From Diplonema japonicum (taxonomy: Eukaryota > Euglenozoa > Diplonemea > Diplonemida > Diplonemidae): 64,000 bases of DNA. The notes under the pieces were generated by a model that saw nothing but the letters and a program-made list of their open reading frames with translations, did no database searches and was not told the DNA's origin. This document shows positions 50,911-60,100 of this stretch, piece by piece. The stretch covers positions 496,001 through 560,000 of the forward strand of contig OZ025672.1 of NCBI GenBank assembly GCA_964019335.1, read 5' to 3'. The position numbers were made by a program, and so were the translations under genes. Every line of letters starts with the position of its first letter. Position 1 is the first letter of the stretch.

Positions 50911-53256
50911 TCAAATGCTGGAGAAGGTTCGGGCATCCGCATCCTTATCGCCTCTGCTCATAAGTTCAATGTTTTGGTAGATAGTTGTCGACTGGTGCTT
51001 CATAGAAGGGGAGGAAAGGGTAGGGGATGGCGTAGTGACCGAAGTTTCCCAGGATCGAATTTTTGAACGCCTTTTAGAGTCACTTTTCCCAGTTTTTCCG
51101 GGTGAAGGTGGCTGCGGTGCTTGCACGTTGACACCTGAGTCCAGCACACTTGGGGAATCTTGTACAGGTGAGCCTGAAGTAGTGGCAGACAACCTTTTGG
51201 TTCGCAGCGAAGAGTTATCAGAGTCCCTCTTTGACCACGGGCGGCGACGGAAGCTCTCAGACTTATAGTCCTGTAGGAGTGCCACATGCATCTCCAGGTC
51301 TTGTTTTTCTTGACGAATCTTCTCCATCAGCTCTCTCTCTGTCTCGGTTTGCCTCGATTCGTCAACTTCCTCAAGGCCCTCCAAGTCCCTTTCTACCCCT
51401 CTGTCTTCAACATATTCACCAAAGCCGTCCTTCATTTCAGGCAGGGCAAAGATGTCTTCTTCCTCTTCTGTTTCTGTGTCCTTGTCTTTGTCCGACGTTG
51501 GTGTGTAGATCCTGTCCTTCGCAATGGGCGGTGGGTTGTACAGCATCTCCTTCATGCGCCGCATCTCGCATTCCACTTTTGTCGCGCCAACAGACTTTTC
51601 AGGTACCACATCGACCTCTTTCTCGTGCACTAGCATCGCTTGCTGCTTCTTCGCGCGTAGTGTGTACAGCAGCAACAGTATCATGATAGAGCACAGGCAC
51701 AGAGCAGCAAGGGCTATCAAGATGAACATAAGCAGCGTGTTCGTAGAGTTCTCCTCCTTGAGTGCCGCCTCCTTCTGTATGATGCAGCCGTCGATGTCAG
51801 ACGACCATTTGCACTGCGCCTTCGCGTTGCACTCCGAGGCCTTCGTCTCCTTTGCGCAGTTCTCAGCAATGAGACACTTCCCTGCTGCTGCGTCCCAATG
51901 GCAGCTCGGGATGATCCTGCAGTCTTTCTCAGCACTTTGCTTTACGCATTCCGAGCCGTACACGATGCACACCTGGCTGCCCTCGGACCACTCGCAGCCC
52001 GTCATGCTCATGCACACGCCCCTGTTCGCAGCTGTGCCACAATCCGTGCGTGGTGCCGGTGTCGGTGGCGGGGTGGGGGGTGCAGAGGTGACAGAAACAG
52101 GGGAAACAGTATCAGGTGCTGGGGTAGTACCTGGTGCAACCGTATCGGGGGCCTTTGTAGCGCCCGGTGCTACTGTGTCAGGAGGGTTGGTGTCGGGGGC
52201 TGTCGTAGGCTCCGCAGTGTCGGGAACAAGTGTGTCTGGGGCAGGCGTGTCGGGAGCCTTTGTTGTGTCCTCTTCCACCCACACGACAGGACCGATCCCG
52301 GTACCTGCCACCATCGAGGCAGGCGCGCTGAAGACAGTGACGGCACCGGCAGGACTCTTGACGTCCACCAGAATGACGGTGTCAGCGGGGCTGCCCTGTA
52401 TGGCGTACACCTCATCCACCACCTTGGTGCTGGTAATGGATGGCTGCAACACGCCAGTGCTGTCCGGATAGCCGACCGGTGGCGCCAGAGGACTCGAGTC
52501 CCACACGACGGTTGTGGGCTGGCTGTCATCAACGTAGGACCTCACAACACGCGCCCTGCGCGCTGAGGAGCTCAAGTCATCGGAGTCCAGGAGGAGGAGG
52601 GAGCCGTCGGCCTGCCGTGCGCCCTGTCCGATGAAACCCCATGTGTAGGCAGCAGACGTGGTGGTAGGCTTGAGGCTTCTGCCCACTACTTTGAAAACCC
52701 CACCCTTGGAGGGCGGCCCCGAAGTGATGGCAACGTCACCCCCGAGGAAGACGCCGCCGCCGGGCTGCGTGTCGGGTACCGACATGCCAGGGTCCCTGCT
52801 GTTGATGCTCGAGGCTGCCCAGGAGCCGGGCGCACCGGAGAGCACGGTGGAGTGGATTTTGTAGCCGCCACCTGACCCACTGCCTGTGGAGTAATACTCT
52901 ACAAAGTAAATGGTAGACGTGGCAGAGTCGATGGCGCAGCCTAGCAAGTTCCCCGACCGTGTGAACAGCTCCGTCTTGGACGCACCCTCCATGGTCATGA
53001 TACTGACAGCGTGCCTGATGGTCGACGCACTCGGGTTTTCAGTCCATACTATAATGCCAGCTGTCGTGTCCACACACATCCCCCCGATAGCGGGCGGGAA
53101 GGCCTTCGAACCCGACTCCCTCGGCTGTGCTAATAACATCGTTTCTGTACCAGCCTTCACGTCGACCTTGTGCAGCCCATCCTCACCCCATAGCAGCAGC
53201 GTCCCCTCTTGCGTGAGCCCTATAGTGAGGGTCAGTGTTATGAAAAGTGTAGCCAT
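50911..53256 (-). CDS. Type I membrane protein: signal peptide, beta-propeller-like ectodomain, Pro/Thr stalk, Cys modules, cytoplasmic tail
   Basis: 781 residues from the ATG at 53256. Residues 1-15 are a signal peptide. Residues about 16-325 have repeated YWTE/WVEE-like beta units (GIIVWTENPSA, STIYFVEYYS, GSLLLLDSDD), suggesting an NHL or YWTD-type propeller. A stalk of APDT/TVAPGT repeats (about 327-400) is probably O-glycosylated. Three modules of form C-X(6-8)-C-X5-C-X-W-X(5-6)-C follow (CEWSEGSQVC, CHWDAAAGKC, CKWSSDIDGC). One membrane span (about 507-530) precedes a charged tail of 250 residues. Looks like a surface receptor or adhesion protein. Family not recognised. Starts 125 nt below the BolA stop. 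Confidence 0.8.
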   Translation of the reverse strand: MATLFITLTLTIGLTQEGTLLLWGEDGLHKVDVKAGTETMLLAQPRESGSKAFPPAIGGMCVDTTAGIIVWTENPSASTIRHAVSIMTMEGASKTELFTRSGNLLGCAIDSATSTIYFVEYYSTGSGSGGGYKIHSTVLSGAPGSWAASSINSRDPGMSVPDTQPGGGVFLGGDVAITSGPPSKGGVFKVVGRSLKPTTTSAAYTWGFIGQGARQADGSLLLLDSDDLSSSARRARVVRSYVDDSQPTTVVWDSSPLAPPVGYPDSTGVLQPSITSTKVVDEVYAIQGSPADTVILVDVKSPAGAVTVFSAPASMVAGTGIGPVVWVEEDTTKAPDTPAPDTLVPDTAEPTTAPDTNPPDTVAPGATKAPDTVAPGTTPAPDTVSPVSVTSAPPTPPPTPAPRTDCGTAANRGVCMSMTGCEWSEGSQVCIVYGSECVKQSAEKDCRIIPSCHWDAAAGKCLIAENCAKETKASECNAKAQCKWSSDIDGCIIQKEAALKEENSTNTLLMFILIALAALCLCSIMILLLLYTLRAKKQQAMLVHEKEVDVVPEKSVGATKVECEMRRMKEMLYNPPPIAKDRIYTPTSDKDKDTETEEEEDIFALPEMKDGFGEYVEDRGVERDLEGLEEVDESRQTETERELMEKIRQEKQDLEMHVALLQDYKSESFRRRPWSKRDSDNSSLRTKRLSATTSGSPVQDSPSVLDSGVNVQAPQPPSPGKTGKSDSKRRSKIRSWETSVTTPSPTLSSPSMKHQSTTIYQNIELMSRGDKDADARTFSSI

Positions 53257-53381
53257 TATAGGGTACTTTACATCTTTTATTTGTATTTCTTGTGTGGTGT
53301 TCTTTCTGTTTCTGTTCTTTAGAAGGGGGGGTTATTTTTTTCCATACAAATAAAGTTAAAAAAAAAAAACACTAAAACTTC

Positions 53382-53748
53382 TTAAGCACTGGGCTTCTTA
53401 GTCTTGATTGTAAGGGAGTGAAACTGCTCCTGGCCGTTTTCATCAACAAAAAGATTCTCAAGATTGTCGGTGATGTCAGGTGCAGGGAAATTGGAGTCGG
53501 AAGTGGCGCCCTATGTGAATATTCCCCCTCCCCTCAATTTTTACCTTCAAGCAAGCTACCACCATTTTGTGCTGGACAGGGAGGGACTTGCCTCTGAAGA
53601 AATTGCTTTCAATTTCAATTTTGAATGAAGCACCACAGCCACCACTGCTGTCTTCCACCGCCACGTTGCTACCGGTAAAGTAAGTGCCCAACCTACTTTG
53701 CATATCTTCTACACTTACTGCCAAAAGCCTTCTGTTCAAACGAAACAT
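53382..53748 (-). CDS. BolA-family protein, mitochondrial BOLA3-like
   Basis: 110 residues in two exons (53545-53748, 53382-53510) with a 34-nt phase-0 intron at 53511-53544 (GTAAAA to CATAG). BolA proteins work with monothiol glutaredoxins in Fe-S cluster handling; BOLA3 does so in mitochondria. The N-terminus MFRLNRRLLA suits mitochondrial import. The core reads DSSGGCGASFKIEIES, with the Cys of the BOLA3 branch, then LPVQHKMVVACLK and, after the intron, FHSLTIKTKKP, which carries the conserved His. The loop between the last two is about 28 residues longer than usual. Without splicing, the frame diverges into unrelated sequence. Possible acceptor TTTCCAG at 53814-53815. Confidence 0.88.
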
Positions 53749-53845
53749 TTTATTATTATTATGTTTTTTTCTCCTTCTTTTTTCTTCTTCTTCTTCCACC
53801 TTTGATGGTAATGCTGGAAATTCAATCCTCCCCCCCCCCCCCCCC

Positions 53846-54000
53846 CTAGGGCTATGCTGGCAGGAAACGTGGAACGTTTCCGTTCCCGTTTCCATACTTT
53901 TCAAAATTCTTATGGAAACGCGTTTCCTTCTTAAGGAAACATAAGGAAACGTTTCCGTTTCCGTTTCCCTTTTTTTTCGAAAAGTGCATGGAAACGCGTT
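53846..54000 (-). mobile_element. MITE family C, truncated copy
   Basis: Starts AGGGCTATGCTGGCAGGAAACG and is dense in GGAAACG/CGTTTCC units. It is the reverse complement of 54866-55021 with few changes, but lacks the second terminal repeat. A C run of 17 (53830-53846) abuts its left end. Confidence 0.8.
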
Positions 54001-54014
54001 TGTCAAAAATCCAG

Positions 54015-54174
54015 ATAAAGTATTAACAAGTGCCCAGAAATGCTCTAATCCGGCGAATTTTGATTTTTTGGTTAATTTGGAAGGTATTGGGCGGTTTTTT
54101 TTACCTTAGGGGAAAGAATTTTAAAAAACTTTTTTTTTTTCACGTTTAACCACGTTTTTTAGGACCATGTGACC
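54015..54174 (+). repeat. Diverged direct repeat D, copy 1
   Basis: Blocks AAGTGCCCAGAAA, GATTTTTTGGT and CCATGTGACCCCCC occur here in the same order as at 55268-55410 (GGTGCCCAAAAG, GATTTTTTGGT, CCATGTGACCCCCC). Similarity is patchy, but order and spacing are kept. Confidence 0.5.
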
Positions 54175-54849
54175 CCCCTAGGCATAGTGGTGAGACGACT
54201 CGCACCAAATTCTCGCACATTCTCGCATGCGAGAATGATGCGAGAATTTTTTTTGGCTGAAACTTCAACAGGGAAAGCCAGGTGCCTGAGTGTCAAAATC
54301 TTCGAAGGACCTCAACAGGCAGTGCTTTGCCCCGTGGTGGGGCAGGAGTTCATAGACGGGTGGGCGATGTTGTGTTTGGTCGCAGGCACCACCAAGCAGC
54401 AAACACGCCTTCCCAGCATCCCATTGGTGGAGCTCGCGCGCATGAAGATACCGACACCAGACACGCTGCTGGCAAAGGGGCCCGGATTCGAGAAAGGAGA
54501 CAAGGAGTGAAGCAAAGCATCGAAAAGACCCTGTTGCTGTTAAGCACAGACTCCACCAGTGCCAAACATTTCTGGGCTGGTCGGATACTCAGAGGAGCCC
54601 CTCCTCCTTCACCTGGACATCAAGGAGGGTGAATCACACACGGGGGCGGACGTGAACGCACTGATCGCGTTAGTTCGGGAGGAGTATGAAGGTCGAGGGG
54701 GGGTTATTTTTGACACATGCACACCTGAAGTGCACACTAGCATGTGCGAGAATCGTGTGAGAGTGTGCGAGAATGCGAGTCGTTTTGCGAGAATTTCGGC
54801 TCAGATCTTTTTTGTGCGAGAATGCGAGTCGCCTGACCACTATGCCTAG
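54172..54849 (+). mobile_element. Inverted-repeat element with ends CCTAGGCATAGTGGT
   Basis: Left end CCCTAGGCATAGTGGTGAGA then CGACTCGCA; right end TGCGAGTCGCCTGACCACTATGCCTAGG is its near reverse complement over about 30 nt. Both ends have several GCGAGAATG motifs. The interior (54260-54720) has higher GC and a protein-like open frame. The right end overlaps the left end of the next MITE at the shared CCTAGG. Confidence 0.7.
54235..54510 (+). other. Protein-like open frame inside the inverted-repeat element, unidentified
   Basis: Reads MREFFLAETSTGKARCLSVK and continues to a stop at 54510, with balanced composition unlike the spacers. The following 54559-54720 in another frame also looks protein-like (SEEPLLLHLDIKEGESHTG). 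It may be a captured host gene fragment or a decayed element gene. No family recognised; coding status is uncertain. Confidence 0.35.
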
Positions 54850-55021
54850 GGCTATGCTGGCATGGAAACGCGTTTCCATGCACTTTTTGAAAAAAAGGGA
54901 AACGGAAACGGAAACGTTATGTTTCCTTAAGAAGGAAACGCGTTTCCATAAGAATTTTGAAAAGTATGGAAACGGGAACGGAAACGGAAACGTTTCCACG
55001 TTTCCTGCCAGCATAGCCCTA
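54844..55021. mobile_element. MITE family C, complete copy with terminal inverted repeats
   Basis: A 178-bp element running from AGGGCTATGCTGGCATGGAA to TTTCCTGCCAGCATAGCCCT: ends are inverted repeats, interior is made of GGAAACG and CGTTTCC units. Non-coding and able to fold as a near-continuous hairpin. Confidence 0.85.
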
Positions 55022-55261
55022 ACCTCGGAAAAATGATAGATATTCATCAGAAATGCCGCGCAAAACACAGAAAAGTTCACAATCGGACAATGTAAGACAG
55101 TACTCTGCCGTTCAAACGGTAGCGGCATCCTAAAGAGCCGCGTTCAAAGGGTGGAACAAACCATGGTCAAATTCTAAAATTTTCAGAAAACTCAGAAACT
55201 ACAGGGGAGACAACAGGCCAGGTACCAAACCGTGGTCCCAGTTTTAAAAATGCAAAATAAT

Positions 55262-55425
55262 GATTAGTAGGTGCCCAAAAGTAAAAAGTACCGGGCGGAA
55301 ATCGATTTTTTGGTCGAGAAAGGGGCGTTTTACATGGTTTAAACGGCTCCAGTGTTCTGCATTTCCGAATTTGAAAAAACCCACCTTACCACCCCCATGT
55401 GACCCCCCCCCCCCCCCCCCCCCCC
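55262..55425 (+). repeat. Diverged direct repeat D, copy 2, ending in a long C run
   Basis: Counterpart of 54015-54174. Here the CCATGTGACCCC end runs into about 22 C residues (55404-55426), whereas in copy 1 the same point is the junction with the inverted-repeat element. Confidence 0.5.
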
Positions 55426-55467
55426 CACGGCCTCACTACATCTTCTGTGGATCAATACAAAATGGAC

Positions 55468-55545
55468 GACAATGTTGGCAGAGAATGGGAAACATTTCCG
55501 GTTTCTTATTTCTTTACAGATATCTAGGGAAACCTGTTAAAATTA
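55468..55545 (+). mobile_element. MITE family C, degraded fragment
   Basis: AATGTTGGCAGAGAATGGGAAACATTTCCGG and onward, through TTCTTTACAGATATCTAGGGAAACC, aligns with 62205-62285 (TATGTTGGCAAGAAACGGGG ... CTCAGATACTTAAGGAACG). Confidence 0.55.
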
Positions 55546-56247
55546 AGCAAAGAGTGAAAGAAAAAGGGGCGAAAAATAGAGAGAGAGAGAGAGAGAGGAG
55601 CAAGTGAGTTAAAAAAAGGGGGGGAGAGTCTCTTATGTTTGTGGCTTTTTTTTTTTAATTCACTTTCTTCTTTTTTTTCTTTTTTTTAATGGGGGGGGCA
55701 ATATGGAGGGAGGCAACAAGGAAGTTTTTTTTAGTTTTAATTTTTTTTTTTCCTTCCAATCTTTTTCTTTTTTCTCTCTCTTTTCTTTCCCTTCTTTCTT
55801 ATGGATGAAATGCAAGGGAGGGGATAATAAAAAAAAAATAAAATAAAAAGTAACGAGGGTAGGGACAAGAAAAAACTTTTTTAAAAAATAAAAAAAAATA
55901 AAAAAAGAGGTTTACAGCAAAAATGAAACGAAATACTGATCCTTTTTTTTTTCCTCCTCTTCTTTTTCATTATAATATCGGGCACCCTTTGTAATGGGTT
56001 TCCACTTTGTTTGGTGGGATTGGATCGCGATCCTCTCATACCCCCCCGTTAGAAGAAACGGCAAAATTAAGAAAATGATCCTTCCCCCCCCCCCCCCCTT
56101 TTCTTCTTTTTTTTCAGGGCCTTCGTTTTTCGCTAAACTCCCCAAAGGAAAGCGAGAAGACACACTTTCTGTTTTTGTTTTTTTAAAAGTAGGCCTGCTA
56201 CTCAGACAGTACTTTGAATAGCCCTTTTTGGGCACAAATCAAAACAC

Positions 56248-56280
<33 letters not shown>

Positions 56281-57177
56281 CCCGTCCCCTTCCCCCCCTA
56301 TCCCCCAATCGCCGATACTTTTTTTTATCATTTTTCTTCTTTTTTTTTCCCTCCCCCCCTTCCTTCTCTCCCTAAAACAAATCTCGGAGGTGAAAGAAAA
56401 AAAAATGGGGAGAAGAAAAAAAAAAAAGAATAGGAATAAAGATCACAAAATCAACGATCTTCCCCCCCCCCCCCCCCCTTATTCCCCTTTTTTTCTTCCC
56501 CCCCCATTCTTCTGCAGTGATGATTTTCTTCTTCTTCTTCTTCCTGTCTGTTCCTTTCCCTTTCTGTTCCCCTAAGAGTTCTTCAAGAATAGTCGGGGTC
56601 GCAAGTTAGGTAACAGAGTGATATCCAAAACAAGAAGAAGCTACTGCGTGCGACGGGGGGAAATAAGAGTACTTTTTTTGATAAATACAACTTTAACACC
56701 ACCCCATTATCGAGCTGCCTTTTTTTCTTTTTTTCTTTTTTTTTTTTTTTGGATGTTTTCAAACCTCCTCTATTTTGATCTCTTCTTCGTGTTGAAAAGG
56801 AGATCAAAATAAATAAATAAATAAAAAAACCCCCCAAAGCAGCTTAACCAAAGGAAGATCAAGAACAAGAAGTCCCCAGAAGTATTCCATGCCACGTTAC
56901 TACATGGCACAGCATGATAGTTTCAAAAGAGAGAGAAGAAAGAAGAAGAAAAAAAAAAAACAGGAGGGGGGTGCGTCGTACCTGGGGGGCTTTAAACTCA
57001 CCCCTATCATTAGTCCATCCGTCCCCTATTCCCCCTTTTTTTTTTTTAAAGCCCTGTCTTTTTGCAGTCGGGTGGAATAGAAAGGGTGAAAGGAGGGCGT
57101 GCGGGTTGCTAACGGGAAAACAACAACATTTAAAAAAAAAAAAATACCCACCCCCCACCCCCTGCTTTGCTTCAAAT
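55546..57177. other. Gene-free spacer
   Basis: Homopolymer and purine/pyrimidine tracts: GA repeat 55580-55596, C runs 56081-56097 and 56461-56478, T run 56251-56280. No coding or RNA signal. The left part (55030-55260) is more complex but also without a gene. Confidence 0.65.
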
Positions 57178-60100
57178 CTAGAATACGGATTGCTTCCTCC
57201 GTACCACCTTAAGTGCGGCAGCGGCACCTCCGATGAGGACAGCACACAAGGCAACATTGTTCTTCTCGTCCTCCAAGGCCTGAAGGGCGTCGACGAAGTT
57301 GAGCCGTCCCTCTGAGATGGCCTGTAGTCTTTCGAAATCGCCTGTCTTCTGGGCCATGTCATGAAGGATCCCGTCAGGGTTGGCGAGAAGGTTCTTCGGG
57401 CTGTCGTACTCAGCACAAACACCTTGGTCCAGCACCATGATCTTTGTGGAGTCCATGATGGTCTGGAGACGATGCGCCACTGTCAAGACCGTGTAGTCTT
57501 TGAACTGCTCGCGCACCGTCACCTGGATCGCCATGTCAGTTGCGTGGTCAATGGAAGCAGTTGCCTCGTCCATCAGCAAGATCTTTGAGTTCTTCTTCAG
57601 CAGAGCCCTCGCCATGCACAGCAGCTGCCTTTGTCCTACGCTGAAGTTCTGCCCGCCTTCCACGACAGTCCCGTCCAGCTGGTCGTCGTGCCTCTCGATC
57701 CTGTCAGTCAGGCTTACCTGCTTCAGCCTGTCCCAGATCTCCGAGTCCTTGTTCGCGTCAAACGGGTCCAAGTTGGACCTCACGGACCCCTGGAACAGCA
57801 CAGGGTCCTGAGGGATCATCGACAGCGATGAGCGGAGGTCGTCAAGACGCACCGTCCTGATGTCCCTCCCGCCTATGGAGATGGAGCCACCAGCGATCTC
57901 CACGAACCTGAACAGCGCAAGCATAAGCGTCGACTTCCCTGCACCAGTGCGCCCTACAATACCCACCTGTTTTATTTTATTTTTTTTCCTCTCGCTTTTG
58001 CATACCTTGTCCCTGTTCTGGATCACAAGACCCGACTCTCCGCCAAGACCCTTCAGCACCAAAGGCAGGCCAGGGCGGTACCTGAACGTCACATTCTTGA
58101 AAACAACCTGTGGTGGTGCATCGCGGTTTATGTTGGCACACCTCTCCGTTGGCGGGCCATCCCTTGACAAGGTCTGGTGCTGTGGTTCTTGAGTACTCTC
58201 CCTTCTTCACCGTCATCTCCACCTGTTTGTCTTCGGTGGGAACGTAGGCTTGCACTGTGCCGCTCGGGTTGATGTCACGCACGATGGCAAGACGGTCGTC
58301 CGTGTTGTGGAGCAGCTGCTTGCCGCGGATGATGAGCTCGTCGTCAGGTGTAGAGTTGGTGTAGTCCAGCACGGGTTCCTGTGGTGTTTTGATTGTGATA
58401 TGCTTGCTACCTGTTCGATCTCTTCTGTGAACTCTACGATCCTCTCCACGCCGTTCATCTGCGCCTCAAGGTCGGCCACCTGGCGCACAAGGAAGTTCAG
58501 CTGCCCCGTCAAATTCAACGAGTACGTGATCCCCAGCGAGAGCAAACCGGTTGAGCTGCTGTTTGACAGCCCAGACTTCTTCGTTACGACGGCCATGAGC
58601 GCAGTGCTGCAGCAGATGATGTTCCCAAGAAGCTCCAACCTGATAGCCAACCACCTGTTGCAGGCTAAGTTACTGAAGGATGTCCTTGTGTTAAGATCGA
58701 GCCTGTTCCTGTTCTCATCCCTGAATTGCGTGGTCACCTCGTACGAGTGGATGGTTTTCATGCCGTTCAGCGTCTCAGTGAAGTGCTGGAAGATGGGTGA
58801 CTTGCTGATGGAGTCGAGCCTCTTGGTCTCTCTGTTGCTCCTGATGAACTTTTTAAGCACAGAAACGTAAATAACAGAGGCGGGCACGAAGAGCCCCAAA
58901 ATGACAGGCTGGCTGGTAGCGATAATGATGAGGTATGCTAAGCAAGCAAGTGTGAGCTGGAAGAACGTGATGACCGTTGGGGGAAGCACGATATCCACCT
59001 GGTCGATGTCCTTCGAGAACCTGTTGATGAGACGTCCAAGGGGTGTCGTGTCGAAGAAAGCCATGGGAGCACGCAGCACGTTGGCAAGAAGCAGCTTGTG
59101 GAACTTCCTTGAAGCAACCTGAAACCTAGAGTACACAGTGAACCCTCTGGCCAGGTTGGCAAGCGACGTGGCCATGATGAGGCCAACATAGATGTACAAG
59201 TGCTCCATGGTGCTGAGGTCGCCGCCGATCACGTCAGCATCGCTGCCCGACGAGCTGGAGCCGTCGCTCGTGCTGTCCGTCCACCATGTGAGCCATAAGT
59301 CGCAGATCTGCAGCAGACCCTGGTTCAGACAGAACAACATCATCACGATTGCGAACCACTTCCACCCGCCAGCTGCGTGAATGTACGACAAGTACATGTG
59401 CGTCTTCACCCTACCCTGCGCCCTCTCCTCTGTCGTCGTGAGCTTCCCTGCGTCCTTCCCCTTTGACTTGTGGGCAGGGGACTTCGGCTTGTCGTTTGCC
59501 TTTGTAGACAGCGGCGGTGTAACAGTCGGCTCAGCGTCCATCTCCTCTAGTTTTGCTGCCTCGTGCACGGGGGTGAAGAATTCTGCGCCGTCACCCTTGA
59601 ACATCAGGATCTGGTCAATGACGCTCTGCTCGGGGGTGCCAATGAAGTGCTTGGCTACCCTGCCGTCCTTCATGAAGACCACATCATCGGCGTGCTTCAG
59701 GAACTGCATCTGATGCGTGACTAGGATCCTGGTCTTGTCATCGAGCTTGGCTTCGGGCCAGTCACCGGGCTTCGCGTGAGCAGTGCTGCCGATTACCTGC
59801 TTCATGAGCTCCTTGCCAACATGGGGGTCCACAGCGGAGAGGGGGTCGTCGAGCAGTATGATGTCCTTCCTTGCGTACACGGAACGGGCAATCGACACAC
59901 GCTGCTTCTGCCCACCGGACAAGTTGATACCCTTCTCGCCGATCTCTGTCTGGTCGCCGTCTTGGAGCTGCAGCAAGTCTGCCGAGAGCTGCGACGCGAC
60001 CACCGTCTCGTCATAAAGGTCATCGTCGTCCTCGTTGAAGAAGAGGATGTTGTTCTTGAGTGTCGTGTTCATGATCCAAGCCTGTTGCGGTGCGTAGGCC

